DNA of 64,000 nt, from positions 24,478,527-24,542,526 of the forward strand of contig NC_030384.2 in the NCBI RefSeq assembly GCF_001625215.2, read 5' to 3'. Positions 44,059 through 55,894 of this stretch are shown piece by piece. Under the pieces are notes generated by a model that was not told the DNA's origin, made no database searches, and saw only the letters and a list, made by a program, of their open reading frames with translations. The number at the start of each line of letters is the position of its first letter. Positions within the stretch are counted from its first letter, which is position 1. The DNA is from Daucus carota subsp. sativus. Its lineage: Eukaryota; Streptophyta; Magnoliopsida; Apiales; Apiaceae. The position numbers and the translations under genes are program-made.

Positions 44059-45136
44059 TGACATGTCTTATAATTCATTTCATCTCTGTGGTGTAACTTG
44101 TAAGCTATTTTATAAGGTGTTCGGTTAAGCAAGGTAAACGCTAGTACAATTTTATTCTGGTTGTTAGTGAATTATGTAACATTTTAAGCAAGGTAAACGC
44201 TAGTACAATTTTAAGCAAGGTAAGCCTGTTGGTGCCTTTGCTGGACCACAATTGTATAGTGGATTATGTTGCACTACATTTATAATCAAAGATTAAAGAA
44301 CGAAGCATCAGTTAAATTGTTATAATTTTGCAAAATTTATCGAAGGAGAGATGCTAAAATACTTTACACACCGAGGAATCATTTCATTTGAATACAAAGA
44401 GATTTGGCTCGGGAATTGTACATGATTCATTATTGGCAGGCAATATGTACTAATGGAAAATTGGTATTTCCATTGTCCCATTTAATTATTTTTTATTTCT
44501 ATTATTTTAGAGCAACTTCAAGACTATCCTCTATTAGGTAAAAGTGCTCAGATGGCATTGAAAAATAAAGAAGTGCTCAGATGGCATTGAAAAAAAAAGA
44601 AATAGCCGTTTTCTCTTTAAAATTACTGCTGCAACAACCGTTCTCATCTTTTAGCTAAAAATTTAGATATTCACAGCTCCGACCGTTCTTATCTTCAAAT
44701 GATATTCAATTCAGATTATTTTAAATTTATTAAAATTAAATTGTATTCAAAAGCTGATGGATATTTTTGGACTTTTTAATAGATTTTATGAGATTTTTTA
44801 GTGTATTTTATTTTATTTTGAAATTTCACCAAATTTTATAAAATTTCAAAGTATTGTACTTAAATCCTAAAAACTGTACATCAACTCTACCACATTTTAT
44901 CTAGAATATGTATAAAATCAAAATCAAATACAATTTATTAAAATTTATAGATAATATATAATTCATTAAAATTTCAATTAAATACATCGTCTAAGTTGTG
45001 TTCACTTAAATGGAATGGTATAAAGGGAAAATGGAAGAAAATTTATACTCTGAATTTGGAGTTTTAGAGAAAACGTCATAATTTCATTTCTTCGTTCATT
45101 TCATTTCAGACCATTTGAAATTGAAATTTTAACCCA
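44059..45136. other. Gene-poor, AT-rich DNA
   Basis: Two short direct duplications are seen: GCAAGGTAAACGCTAGTACA (near 44129 and 44188) and AAGTGCTCAGATGGCATTGA (near 44543 and 44571). No coding sequence or RNA gene recognised. Confidence 0.45.
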
Positions 45137-45842
45137 TCTATACTATACTATAATAAGCCAACATGGGTATAATTTGTAGTCCAAGGTTTTAGTTATATTT
45201 TTTGGTTTGGTACTCTCCTTTTGGTACTACAAATCTACAAATCTAGAGTCTATTAGTATTATATTGTTAAACAGTTTCAAATCCTAAAAACACTCATAAC
45301 AATCCATTATCATATAATGTTTCATTAAAACAATTATAATGATGTTATAAATAAAATTATAAATATACAATTTTGAATATCTTCTTTTAACAAGAACTTT
45401 CATATAACTCTTTTTAACTTTAACATGTTTTATCTCAATATAAACACGAACCAATATAAAACCCTTTCCAAATCTAATCTTAAAAGTTATTGTTGTCAAA
45501 AAACCAAAATTACAAAATTATGTTGAAATTCGACTAATTTACTAAATCTTTCAAAGGTATTACACGACGGCTATGTTCGGAAAAAATTTAAATTTTCTGA
45601 TTTTTTATTTTTAAATCTACGTTACTAAATTCGGATTAAATGTACTAAAATCCTGTGTGTGTATTAGGGTTTGTCCATTTTCAAGTAATCGGGTGAAAAT
45701 ATAGTCAGTTGAATAATATAATTTAATTAAAATTCAATCCGTTAATACTAAAATACTAATAAAATGATATTAAAATTTAAATTATAAATAATAAATTACG
45801 AATTATATACCCGCCCCGTGCTTCGCACGGGTTAAAGGCTAA
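45137..45842 (+). mobile_element. Small non-autonomous Helitron
   Basis: The 5' end TCTATACTATACTATAATAA is preceded by A. The 3' end has the hairpin CCCGTGC-TTC-GCACGGG followed by CTAA and then T. This gives the A/T insertion site and terminal structure of plant Helitrons, with CTAA as the CTRR variant. Length is 706 bp, AT-rich, no ORF of note. Confidence 0.78.
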
Positions 45843-46858
45843 TATATTTTGAAAAGAATGTTCATTCAACTTAATCATCACACACACATACCATCTTCGT
45901 CACTGAAAATCTAGTCTCACTTATATTTAATCAGAATTTTATCATTTCTTTTTCTTTTTATATAAAACTCTTTCACAATTTTCCATTTAAATCCATCAAG
46001 GTGACCGCGATTTCTGATATATAATTTTTACAAAAAAACATAAAAAGGTTTTATAATTTTGACGAGCCTCCGGAAAATTGATTGAAATCAGGGCCGACTA
46101 CTACGATTTGCAAACAACCCAATAACACTGGGCTCCAAATTTTTCAGGGCCCCAAATTTAAAATCACATCAATCATCAATATATCAATATATATATATAA
46201 ACAAGTGCTCAAATACAAACTCCTTACAGTACAAATATACAAACAATCACTAAATGTGTTGAACATAATCACTAAATGTTTGAATAGAATCACTAAATCT
46301 ACCAGGCGGGTCTGATGGAGAGATAAGAGGAGGGAAAAGGGGAGGGAAGCACTTACGGGGCGGAGTAGCCGCGTGGTGATGCAGCGCGGCCAGCAGCAGC
46401 CGCGACGCCAACACAGCTGGTGCTAGAAACACGATTGAGGGAGAGGAGAAAAGCAGTGGTGATATCGTGTGCGTGTATAGCACTGCTCAGTGAAGACAAA
46501 CAACCAGAGAGAGAGCTGCTGGCATTGGTGGTGGTGGTGGGTGGTTGAGAGAGAAAGAGAGAGTGTGTGTGGCGTTAGTGGGCGGTGGTGGTGATTCGAG
46601 GTGACTGTGGTGGTGATGATGATGGATATATGTATGTATTTGTTAAATTAAAAACTGTTAATCACTAAATATTATTGTCATAATCACTGGTTTGTACGTT
46701 TGTATAGTAAGGAGTTTGTACTGGAGTAGGACCCTATATAAGTTGTTCGATTCAATATTCTGATTTTTCTTAAATTTCGGATTGGAAATATAATTATAAT
46801 TCAAAAATTCATGTTTAAGAATTCTAAAGGTAATACAATTCTTTTTTTATTGGATTCT
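45843..46858. other. Non-coding, with CT/GT-rich and repeat sequence
   Basis: AATCACTAAATG occurs several times (46240-46300, 46660-46680). The part from 46310 to 46620 is GC-richer with GGTGGTGG and GAGAGA microsatellite, like a plant leader or promoter, but shows no recognisable protein on either strand. It may be inside a Helitron ending at 47758. Confidence 0.4.
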
Positions 46859-46875
46859 AAAAGTAATACAATTCT

Positions 46876-47601
46876 AAACTAAAAGAAAACTTCAATAAAA
46901 AAATAAGGGTTTGCAGTTTTGAGAGTCGACTTCCAAAATTCTAGCCGCCACTTCTCCGCTCTTCATCCTTCATCCCTCTTTCTGATTAATCATCTTCGAT
47001 CTTCCATCTTCTCTTATATTTATCAGTTTTTTCAATAAAACCAAGATCTAATCCTTTTGGGTGAGTTCTTGTTGAGTACCTTGTCATCAAGGTTGTGCCC
47101 ATCTTTTTGGGATGTTTGTGTTTGTTTTGATGTTTTTGTGTGTCTTGTTATGGGTTTCGGTAACGTTTTCAAGAAGGTGTTACATGATATTTTGGGTGAT
47201 CCGTATGGCTTGTATCAAATATGGCATGGTGGTAAATATCGCAAGAGCTCACCTTTCACGACATAATATTGTTCATGTTTTGGGGTCATTTTTTGATCCA
47301 ATATCAGTGGATGTAACTGATAATTCTGAACATTGGGCTACAGATGCTGCTGCTTATGTGAAGGTCGATTGTGATGCTACTATGTTCACAACTGATGTAG
47401 GTTGGATTGTTCGAGATTTGATTGTAATTCTTATTGGTTCAAAGAATTTAAATATTCTACTTGTTAAACGATCTGAAAACAAAGCGGCTATATGTTTAGC
47501 TCGTTTTTTGTTTCTTAATCAGGTTGTAATTGACAGTTCGAGGGTTTGTCTCGGCTGGGTTTCAGTTATTTATTAAATTCTTCGCATTTCGTCAAAAAAA
47601 A
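46876..47601 (+). mobile_element. Short poly(A) retroposon with LINE RNase H tail, copy 2
   Basis: The unit from 46905 to the A tail is about 99% identical to 9394-10093. It is flanked by a perfect 17-bp duplication (AAAAGTAATACAATTCT at 46859-46875 and 47602-47618). Here 29 additional bases (46876-46904, A-rich) lie between the left duplication and the shared start, so the 5' ends of the two copies differ. Both keep a 154-codon open frame ending in LLVKRSENKAAICLARFLFL and GWVSVIY. Confidence 0.85.
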
Positions 47602-47719
47602 AAAAGTAATACAATTCTTAAATTTTTATATTATTTAATAATGATATGTTTAACAGAAACATGATTTAAAATAACTTTTATGCAATTAAAATATTAATTC
47701 ATTTCAAAATTTATAAAAT

Positions 47720-47758
47720 ATCCATAACGCCGCCGCGAAGCGCAACTTTATTCGCTAG
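47720..47758 (+). mobile_element. Helitron-type 3' terminus
   Basis: GCCGCGAAGCGC-like hairpin, 9 bases, then CTAG followed by T (CTAG at 47755-47758). The stem is weaker than at 34839 and 29872. The matching 5' end is not certain. If it were the TC at 45137, the small Helitron above would be nested or the two ends alternative. Confidence 0.5.
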
Positions 47759-48615
47759 TTATATTGTATAAAGGACATTGATATCGAGAAGAAAAAAACT
47801 CACAAGAAATACTGCTCTAAAAAAATGTATAATTGTCTGTAATATTCATCCTAAATTGAAAATGACGGCGTACTTTCAGGACAAAATATTTTAATAATAT
47901 TATGAGGTTGTTTGGCCTGACTTAGAAGTCCAATTTCCGAATTTCTACTTAATATGCAGTCCCTGGACCTAAACTAAAATATGTTTATAATATATGAAAG
48001 AAGAGCCTATCTCATTGATATTCAATGCTAGACGATTTTAGTCACATTACTCCATTGTGTTATCTCTCTCTTTTGTTGGTAAAAATTATTTAATATTTTC
48101 ATTAGGTTAATACACTTAATTATTTAATTTCCAAATAATTTTTTTATTTTTTTTTGCAGTCAAAAATGTTATTTATTTTGATTTCAGGTTCATATTAAAA
48201 TTAATTAAAGAAAATAATTGATTTTAGATTAGAAACTTGTTGAAATTTAAATTTGTGATCTTTATAAAAATAATTTTTAAATGTATGACTCATAATATTT
48301 ATTTGAGTATTAGTATTGTTTATGTCGACTATATTTGATTATTAATATTTTATTTTGATAATTTTTATTTCTCTTCAACTATTTTTGTTGAGAAAATAAG
48401 GAGAGATCTTGATCGTGACACATACACAAATTATTAATATATTATTTTAATATTCTTTTAGCACAGGACTCCATTTTGCTTGAGCGATTGAGCCGGGTCC
48501 GATTGAAATGCTAAACCCTAATTTTGAAGATATAAACTTCCTTGAAACCCAATTCGAAAAGCTCGCAGGTCATGTTATTACGGAAACTGACTACGTCCAT
48601 GTTCTAAAAACAATA
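47759..48615. other. Gene-poor, AT-rich DNA
   Basis: No recognisable gene, exon or repeat family beyond AT-rich sequence. Confidence 0.45.
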
Positions 48616-48866
48616 CTCCCTCTGTCCCGGTCAATAGTATACATTGGGGACGGGGCCGCGGCACGGACTTTAATGCTTTCAATATAGTATAATTCTGTAA
48701 ATTATTTTTAAAATTTTCTTTTTCTGTATAAAAGTATAATATTTATACTTTTATACAAAAAAAGAAAATCTTAAAAATAAATTGTACAACTATGTTTTAT
48801 AAGTGTCTTAAAAAGCGTGTGGAGCAGTGAAAAAGAAACGTATACAATTGACTGGGACAGAGGGAG
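48616..48866. mobile_element. Stowaway (Tc1/mariner) MITE
   Basis: Begins CTCCCTCTGTCCCGGTCAAT and ends ATTGACTGGGACAGAGGGAG, near-perfect inverted ends. TA lies on both sides (48614-48615, 48867-48868). It is 251 bp and non-coding. Confidence 0.9.
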
Positions 48867-49223
48867 TATTTATTTTTTCGGTAAGCAGATATAAATCCTT
48901 CTGGGAAGCTGACGCAGTATTTAAGTTAATTATATACTCGTACCAAATGTTTGTAAACATTTTGACATTATAAAATATAATTTTATAAATTATCTTTATT
49001 TGAATAAATAATTAATATTTAAATTTAGGTCAGAACTTTTTAAAGAAAATATAAATCATACTTGATGAAAATTTTAAAATTGGTGTCAAACAATGTAATA
49101 AAAATTAAATCTCACTAGTATTGACACAACACGACAAATAAACACAAAATGATACAAAAATTTTGTATTCAAGTTTGGATTTTGTGTACACAACGCGAAA
49201 ACTACATGAACAAGAAATACACG

Positions 49224-49264
<41 letters not shown>

Positions 49265-51075
49265 TATGTGAAAATATTTCATTCAAAAAAAAATTAACAA
49301 GCACACACATAAAATAATTAGTTGAGTAATAAAAGACCGCGAGATTGGAATCACAAATCACAAGCCTATTTAGAATGATGATTTTTATTTTTCAATAAAT
49401 AAGTTTTATGGTGTTTAAGATTGAATTTTTAATACATATAACATTTTTTATTTTTTAAATTTTGTATAATTTTCGTATTCATTTTCGTTTCATACCGTGT
49501 CATATCATATACATAAATATGAAAAATCTCGTGTCATTTTTGACTCGTGTCTGGATTTAGGCATGACTTGAATTTATGGCATTTTCATGTCAAATATTCA
49601 GGTTCACGAAATATAAAAATACATGACACAAACGATTTGTTATATTAAGAAAACTCTAAAAAAATTAGGAAGACGAATAGGGTAACTCACTAGCCAGGAA
49701 GTGCGAGTCATCAATTTGAAGGAGAATGTAAATTGCGAGTCATCAATTTGAAGGAGAATGTAAATTGCTTGCCCAAGGATAATTCATTGGTCAGGAACCG
49801 CGGGCGATCAATTTGAAGGAGAATGTAAATTGTTTGCACAAGTTTATCTCGAAAGTAATTTTAGCATTTGAATTGAAGTATATATATATTACTTTTGAAA
49901 TAATGAAATTCGCACTTGGAAGCAGAATACTAGAGTTTTGCATGCACTTGTTTGCTGTTTCCTGCAAGCATCAAGTTAAGGAAACTTTTAAGCTGAGGAT
50001 TAATTTCAAGTTAAAAGTGGCTTCATTAGTAACCCCCTACACTTAAATTGACTTAATTTCGAGGGCATCTTAACTCAATTTGTCCACTTGATGAATCATA
50101 AATAACAATGGTCATGTACTCATATCCTCCACCTATACACACGTACACACGTGCACCGATTCTCACCATTTGGACCACCTTACCATACGTACATGTACAG
50201 TTAGTCAGCAGAATCACCATTCGAAATGATTCAGAGCTAAAAATAATGTAATAATTATAAAATAAAAAATTGTCATGATTAACGGGTGTTCGAATCAAAA
50301 TCAAACAAAACATATTTACTATAATTTTTCAGTTCATCCGGAACTTGGTCACGAGACACTTCCTGATTCCGTCACTGTTTACAAATACATGGATTATGAG
50401 AATAATGTGCAAGCCTATGTGGTGTAGAAGCGTGGATAGAATTGACAAGGGGGAGTGGGGGACCTGGTGAGGTTCACAGGTTCAAGTATAGGGAAACTTG
50501 GAGACAAAAGCAATTATAGTGGAGCTTGGCATAGAGCTAGCAGACATGGAGCTCAAAAAGATTGTACTCTTTTTTTTTTTTCCATATCAATAAAAATTGC
50601 AAGAAGGCTTAGCATGTTACTTCATATTAATACAATGAAAAGGGGTTGCAGCTGAGTTAAATAGACAAAAGTGTCGTTACTGATGTAATATGATATATTT
50701 ACCTCATTTCTATTAACAACATTATAGAGATTTGATGAAAGAAATATTTACCTCATTTCTATTAACAACGTTATAGAGATTTGATGAAAGAACACAATCT
50801 GTGACGAGTTTTGAACTGTGGTATTGTATGTGATTGAAAAGATATATCTGAGTAGATTTAGTGATGGGACAGAAAAGAAAAAGGATGAGCTTAAACTAAT
50901 AAGAACTCTTTCTAAAAAACGTCATTTCGCATGGTCCTGATTAGCCGTAGACCCACGATCTTCCGATAAAAATTCATCGTCAATCTGATTGAATATTGTA
51001 GAGATATGAAGATCTGTGGTGTGAACTACTCTAGTTCTATCAGACTTGTTTGTAATATATAATATATATATATAT

Positions 51076-51109
<34 letters not shown>

Positions 51110-51945
51110 CTTTATTAGAAACATTTAATAATATTAACATTTTTATATTAGCTAAATAATAAATATAAACTTATTTGTCTTGATAAATTCTTCATAATTA
51201 TATTAACCAAATTTTGACTGAGTTTTTATATATTATGAGATTTATATTTATATTATATTAAAAGATATTTTTCATTGTTTGATATCCTACCTAAAATCTA
51301 ATATTAAAGTTAAAATACAAAAATTTGTTTGTTTATAACCCGATATAGTGCATTATGACCGTTAAATCACTTAATCAAATTGATTAGAACACTAGATTGA
51401 ATTGCATATCTCTATCGAAGATGTTATTAAAAGTTTAAGGTTGGAGTCCTATCAAGAGTATATTAAAATATTTATATTATATTTGTCATACCTAGATTTA
51501 AGATATGAGGATATAAGAATGGATCTTAGAAACACATAACATTTAGAAACACGTAATATATATGGGAGTAAAGCGAAATAAGATCTCACACATATACATG
51601 CACATATACATATAGAGTAAAATTGAAGAACACGAAGTATGCTAACAGTCACACGGTCGTAACTAGTGATTTACACGATGAAAATACGTGTTTAGGAGAC
51701 GAAAACAAACCTTAGAGTGGGGAGAAGTAATTGGCAATGGCTAAATTTGTAATACGGTGCTGAAACGACTTGAAATTGTTTAGAAAAAATCGGCGGCGAC
51801 GAAGATTTTTTGCACTGGGTAACCGTTATAAAATGGGGAAGAAAAAGAATCCGTGGTATTTATACTTCTAGAAAATGAAAATATTATTGATAAAAACAAA
51901 TAAGAAAATTGATTGGTAATGCGTGACATCTGTTACCCATTGAGA
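48867..51945. other. Gene-poor, AT-rich DNA with microsatellites
   Basis: Holds an AT dinucleotide run (49227-49262) and another with GTGTATAT variants (51056-51110). Two adjacent 34-bp repeats (GCGAGTCATCAATTTGAAGG start) lie at 49702-49769, with a partial third near 49805. A direct duplicate of TTACCTCATTTCTATTAACA sits at about 50698 and 50748. No supported gene. Confidence 0.5.
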
Positions 51946-53035
51946 AGTTGAATGGTCAGAGGCTCGGAGCAAGACGCGTCTCCATATTGGACGCGCCACA
52001 TGTTAAAGAATGTATATGTACACTAGTGCGTGCTAACAAATTCTTAAGAGAGATCGCATCAAGGCGCGTCTTGTGCGTTTCTCAAGATAAGGGCTTGAAT
52101 TTTGAAGATTTACAGAGTAGTTGTTATATCCAAAATTCACTACAGACTGATTTACATGGACCGGATTCATATAAAAGGTTGAAGACATGTTCATGCCCCT
52201 CTATATGGGCCAAGTATGGTTGCGAAGATAGAGGATGCGCCCTCTGTACATGCTGGGCGCGCCCATAAAGAATGAATAAAGAATGTCAAACATCCACAAT
52301 GATAAAAATGCACCATTAATAAGTTTGAAGGATGAAAGAGAATACTTTGTGCCTAAAGGGACATCCTTAAGTGTGAGTGAACTCAATCGTTAGTAAGTGA
52401 AGACATGTTTTGCATTCTGATGGGCTATCCTGATTAGGATGTATTGAATGAAGACTCAGGAAGCCTTGCTCTATATTCTGGCGGGTTTTTCTCATCAGGG
52501 AGCTTGTGGAATCTTCTCGAATACATAACATGGAAGGCTCCATCTCTGTAGTTTGTTGAGTAGTCCTTATTGGTGAGTAGAGACGCACCTTTGTATTTGT
52601 GGTAAATCATGGAGCGGCGGTTGCATTGAGTTGGGGAAAATCCTAATCCGAGTGAGGATCGATAAGTCCTGAGTCAATCAACATGCTTTGAGGCCCATAT
52701 CTAGGCCTCATCATATTGGGCCCCTTTTAGGAAGGCGACAGAAGGGGAAATCGAATCCGAGTAGATTTCTTAGGCGACTAGAACTATGTATAATTTGATC
52801 CCCTATGAAAAGGGGTACGTAGGCGCATTATTGTAGGCATTGACAATTCTTGAGAGCGAGAGACTTGTAGAGAAAATCCTAGTTCTCTTTGCAATCACGA
52901 ACCCTAGTCTACAGTCTCAGCCACCACTATATACATCACCAGCCCCAGTTCTGACGAGAAGTCGTCAGTATAGATCTTGATTTCTCCGTTAACAACCTCA
53001 ATCTTTTTAACTCCTAGATTTCTCCTTTAACAATA
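51946..53035. other. GC-richer block, possible retrotransposon LTR remnant
   Basis: Base composition rises and the sequence between about 52560 and 53030 resembles the end of a plant LTR (AAGGGGTACGTAGGCGCATT, then GAGAGCGAGAGACTTGTAGA and CAGTCTCAGCCACC). The frame at 51948-52268 shows no domain. No matching second LTR, primer-binding site or polyprotein is present, so at most this is a solo or truncated LTR. Confidence 0.3.
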
Positions 53036-53280
53036 GTATCCATCAAAAATATTATTCCTTTCGTCATTCTCTATTCTTTACCGTTTTTTTCAACTGTTTG
53101 ACACACATTTTATGGTATTTATAAAATATAATTTCATAAATTAATTGTAAAATTTTCTTTATTTGTATAAATATTTAAATATTATATTTTTATTCAGATT
53201 TTTTTTAATATTTATGAAACTATATCTAAAATACGTGCCGAATCCTTCGTCTCCAATATCAAGAGTCTAGTGGGACTACG

Positions 53281-53686
53281 GGTGTAATAGAGCCGAATCG
53301 AAACTCGGCTCGAGCTCGAGCTCGACGGAACCTTTAATTTTAAGCTCGAAACTCAGCTCGTGAAAGTTCGATAGGTTCGAGTTCGGCTAGAAAACTCGAA
53401 TGATTTCATAAAATACTAACAAAAACTCGAGATATGATCGGTTCGGCTCGAGTTCGATTTGATTAAATATATGAAAAAGATATAAAATTATATACTTTAT
53501 ATAGTAATATTGAAATAATATAAAAATAATTATAATAATATAAGCTCGATTAGGCTCGCGAGACTCACGAATAGAGTAATATAAAGCTCGAACTCGAGTT
53601 CGGCTCGATTATTTTCGAGCCAAATTCAAATATTTTACAAGTTGAGCTCGAGCAGTTTACGAATTGTTTGGCTCATTTACACCTCT
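53281..53686. mobile_element. MITE with GGCTCGAG repeats
   Basis: Left end GGGTGTAATAGAGCCGAA and right end TTTGGCTCATTTACACCT are imperfect inverted repeats. The interior is full of GCTCGAGCTCG / CGAACTCGAG words. This organisation (GGTGTAAATGAGCC terminus) is met in plant hAT-type MITEs. A target duplication could not be fixed. Confidence 0.6.
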
Positions 53687-53833
53687 AAATAAGATAGATG
53701 GAGTAACAAATAAGACTAGATTCATGTAACCAACATATTAAAATCGTATACTATATTATATTATATATCATGTTATTCAGATCAAATTTATTAGAATTAT
53801 TAAAAATTTATAATGCACCCGTAATATATAGTA

Positions 53834-54063
53834 CTCCCTTCGTCCCCACGGTTGTTTACATTCACTGTTTGCACGCATTTTGAGACTCCTATAAAGTATA
53901 GTTTCATATTTTTTTTTTAAATTTTCCTTTTTTAATAAACGTTTAAACATCAAACTTTTATTCAGAGAAAAAAATTTAAAAAATATATTATGGAGCTATA
54001 CTTTAAATGAATGTAGAAAAGCGTGCTAGAAATTAACGTAAAGAAATGAGGGCACAGAGCGGG
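53834..54063. mobile_element. Diverged Stowaway-like MITE
   Basis: Begins CTCCCTTCGTCCCCACGG after TA, and ends AATGAGGGCACAGAGCGGG before TA. The right terminus is degraded. The interior words GTTTACATTCACTG and TTAACGTAAAGAAATG are inverse-related. Older than the copies at 17224 and 48616. Confidence 0.6.
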
Positions 54064-54102
54064 TACTAACTAACCGTCAAAATCGGATCAATTGAAAACT
54101 TA

Positions 54103-54884
54103 GAGCATCTCCAACGTTGTTAGCTATAATGGTTCGCTAAATTGGACCTGTAAGACATTATGTAAAATTTGCTGAACCTGTAAGACATTTTGCTTTGATG
54201 GTATTGGCTATATTGGTTGGTTATAATTTAAAATAGTATGTTATTATTATTTTGAATTGTTATAAATAGAATATATCACTTTAATATAGTAATAAATGAT
54301 GCGAATCTTCCTACAAATTTTCTTACAGACCTGTAGCGGATCGACAAATATAGTCATCCATAGGAGGTTGACTATAATTATAGATAACAGGTGAGGATGG
54401 TTGGAGCGTGAATTTTTGATGTCATTGGATATAATTTTTATTTTTGATAGGACAACTAGGATTTTAGCTAAGGGGTCTTCATGGTCGGAGATGCTCATGA
54501 GAAGCCCTTAGCTAAAAGTTTAGGTGGCTTTCCAAAATTAAAAATTTTAGACAATGCCCACAAAAAACATCACTCCAACCATAGCAAGTCATTGTCTATA
54601 ATTATAGTCATCCCCCTATGGATGACTATATTTGTCGAACCACTACAAATCTGTAGTGAATTCTACGTCATCTCCCGCAATTTATTTTCCTCCTTCGCGC
54701 TAATTACATATAAAATATTACTATATTAAAATGATATATTCTATTTATAACGATCTAAACATTAATAACATACTATTTTTAAATTATAGCCAATACCATT
54801 TAAGCACAATGTCTTACAGGTTCAGCAAATTTTACATAATATTTTATACGCCAATGATTACAACCAACACCATTGGAGATGCTA
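54103..54884. mobile_element. ~780-bp palindromic fold-back element
   Basis: The left end GAGCATCTCCAACGTTGTTA is the inverse of the right end ACCATTGGAGATGCT. The two halves mirror each other around about 54490, where GGTCGGAGATGCTCATGAG is nearly self-complementary. Both halves, read outward, encode similar nonsense peptides (SIIIV-LLWMTIFV-PLQ), which shows how complete the inverted repeat is. It could form one long hairpin RNA. Non-coding; the family is unknown. Confidence 0.78.
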
Positions 54885-55527
54885 TTGAGACGTGTTCGGT
54901 GTGTAAATTTTCCACATTCTGTTAAATTTCCATTAAAAAATACAATACACCCAAAATTTAATATTGCAATAAAATTGACTAAGCGCTGATTATATTGTTG
55001 AAACGGTCCAAGTAGTTAAGAAAAATTGCTGCAATGATGAGATGGCAATACATACATGTAATAATTATTATTGTACCGACAATACATTAGATTATCATAA
55101 TCTCCAACTCAACCTATAATGATAATACTGTCACTGTCCTTGCATTTTTATATCTTGATTGGTAGTTACAGAATATGTATGGTCCACAAGTACAATATCA
55201 TAAATTAGAAATAATGCACCTCTATTTATTTTATTTTTTTTTCATATAATTACCCAGAACAAAAATGTAGCAACTGTTTCTAGTGGAAACCAATCAACCC
55301 CATTAATTTTTGCATTTTATTTTCCACCATGTTTGGTTCTTGTCTAGCATTTCACGAGTTAAATAGTCAGCAGCCTTTTCTTGGAGTTTCTTGATTTTTT
55401 TATATATTATTTGTTTCATGTATAGGTTAAGCTAAGTAACTGCATGGTTTGTTGAAGCTACATGTGCTGACTTGTTGGTTTGTTTTACTTTACCAATTAT
55501 TTGGGTGCTTGGGTTGGCAAGTGGGCT
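54885..55527. other. 5' flank of the first neprosin gene
   Basis: AT-rich promoter region. The segment CTAGTGGAAACCAATCAACC-CATTAATTT (55278-55320) recurs upstream of the second copy (near 60770-60800), so the duplication unit includes promoter sequence. No other gene seen. Confidence 0.6.
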
Positions 55528-55858
55528 ATGAAGATGAAGCTGCTGAATTGCTTGGTTGTGTTGGCTTTCTTGGTTTTTGTGCCTTATAGTTGTGCTGCTA
55601 GGATTTCACTGAGGAAGAGGGTTCAAGTTGAGAAGCATTTGAGGAGGTTGAATAAAGTTCCGCATGAATCCATCAAGGTTAGCTTGAGGCTTGTGTTTTG
55701 GTGTATGTTTGTGTGTAGATATGTGTGTGTTGGTTATTAATTGTGGTTGGAATGGTGGTTGTTTTGATAAACAGAGCCCAGATGGGGATGTGATTGACTG
55801 TATTCCTATCTCTCAACAGCCTGCTTTTGATCACCCTCTCCTTCAAAATCACAAAATT

Positions 55859-55894
<36 letters not shown>

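Noticed and set aside
46250-46483. Minus-strand 77-codon frame
   Set aside because: Its sequence (LLFSSPSIVFLAPAVLAS) could look like a signal anchor, but no family is evident and the DNA is GC/GT simple sequence.
51948-52268. 106-codon frame
   Set aside because: No recognised domain, and it lies in a possible LTR remnant; Cys-rich end is not a known zinc-finger pattern.
54247-54729. Two similar frames on opposite strands
   Set aside because: They are mirror translations of the two arms of a palindromic element, not genes.
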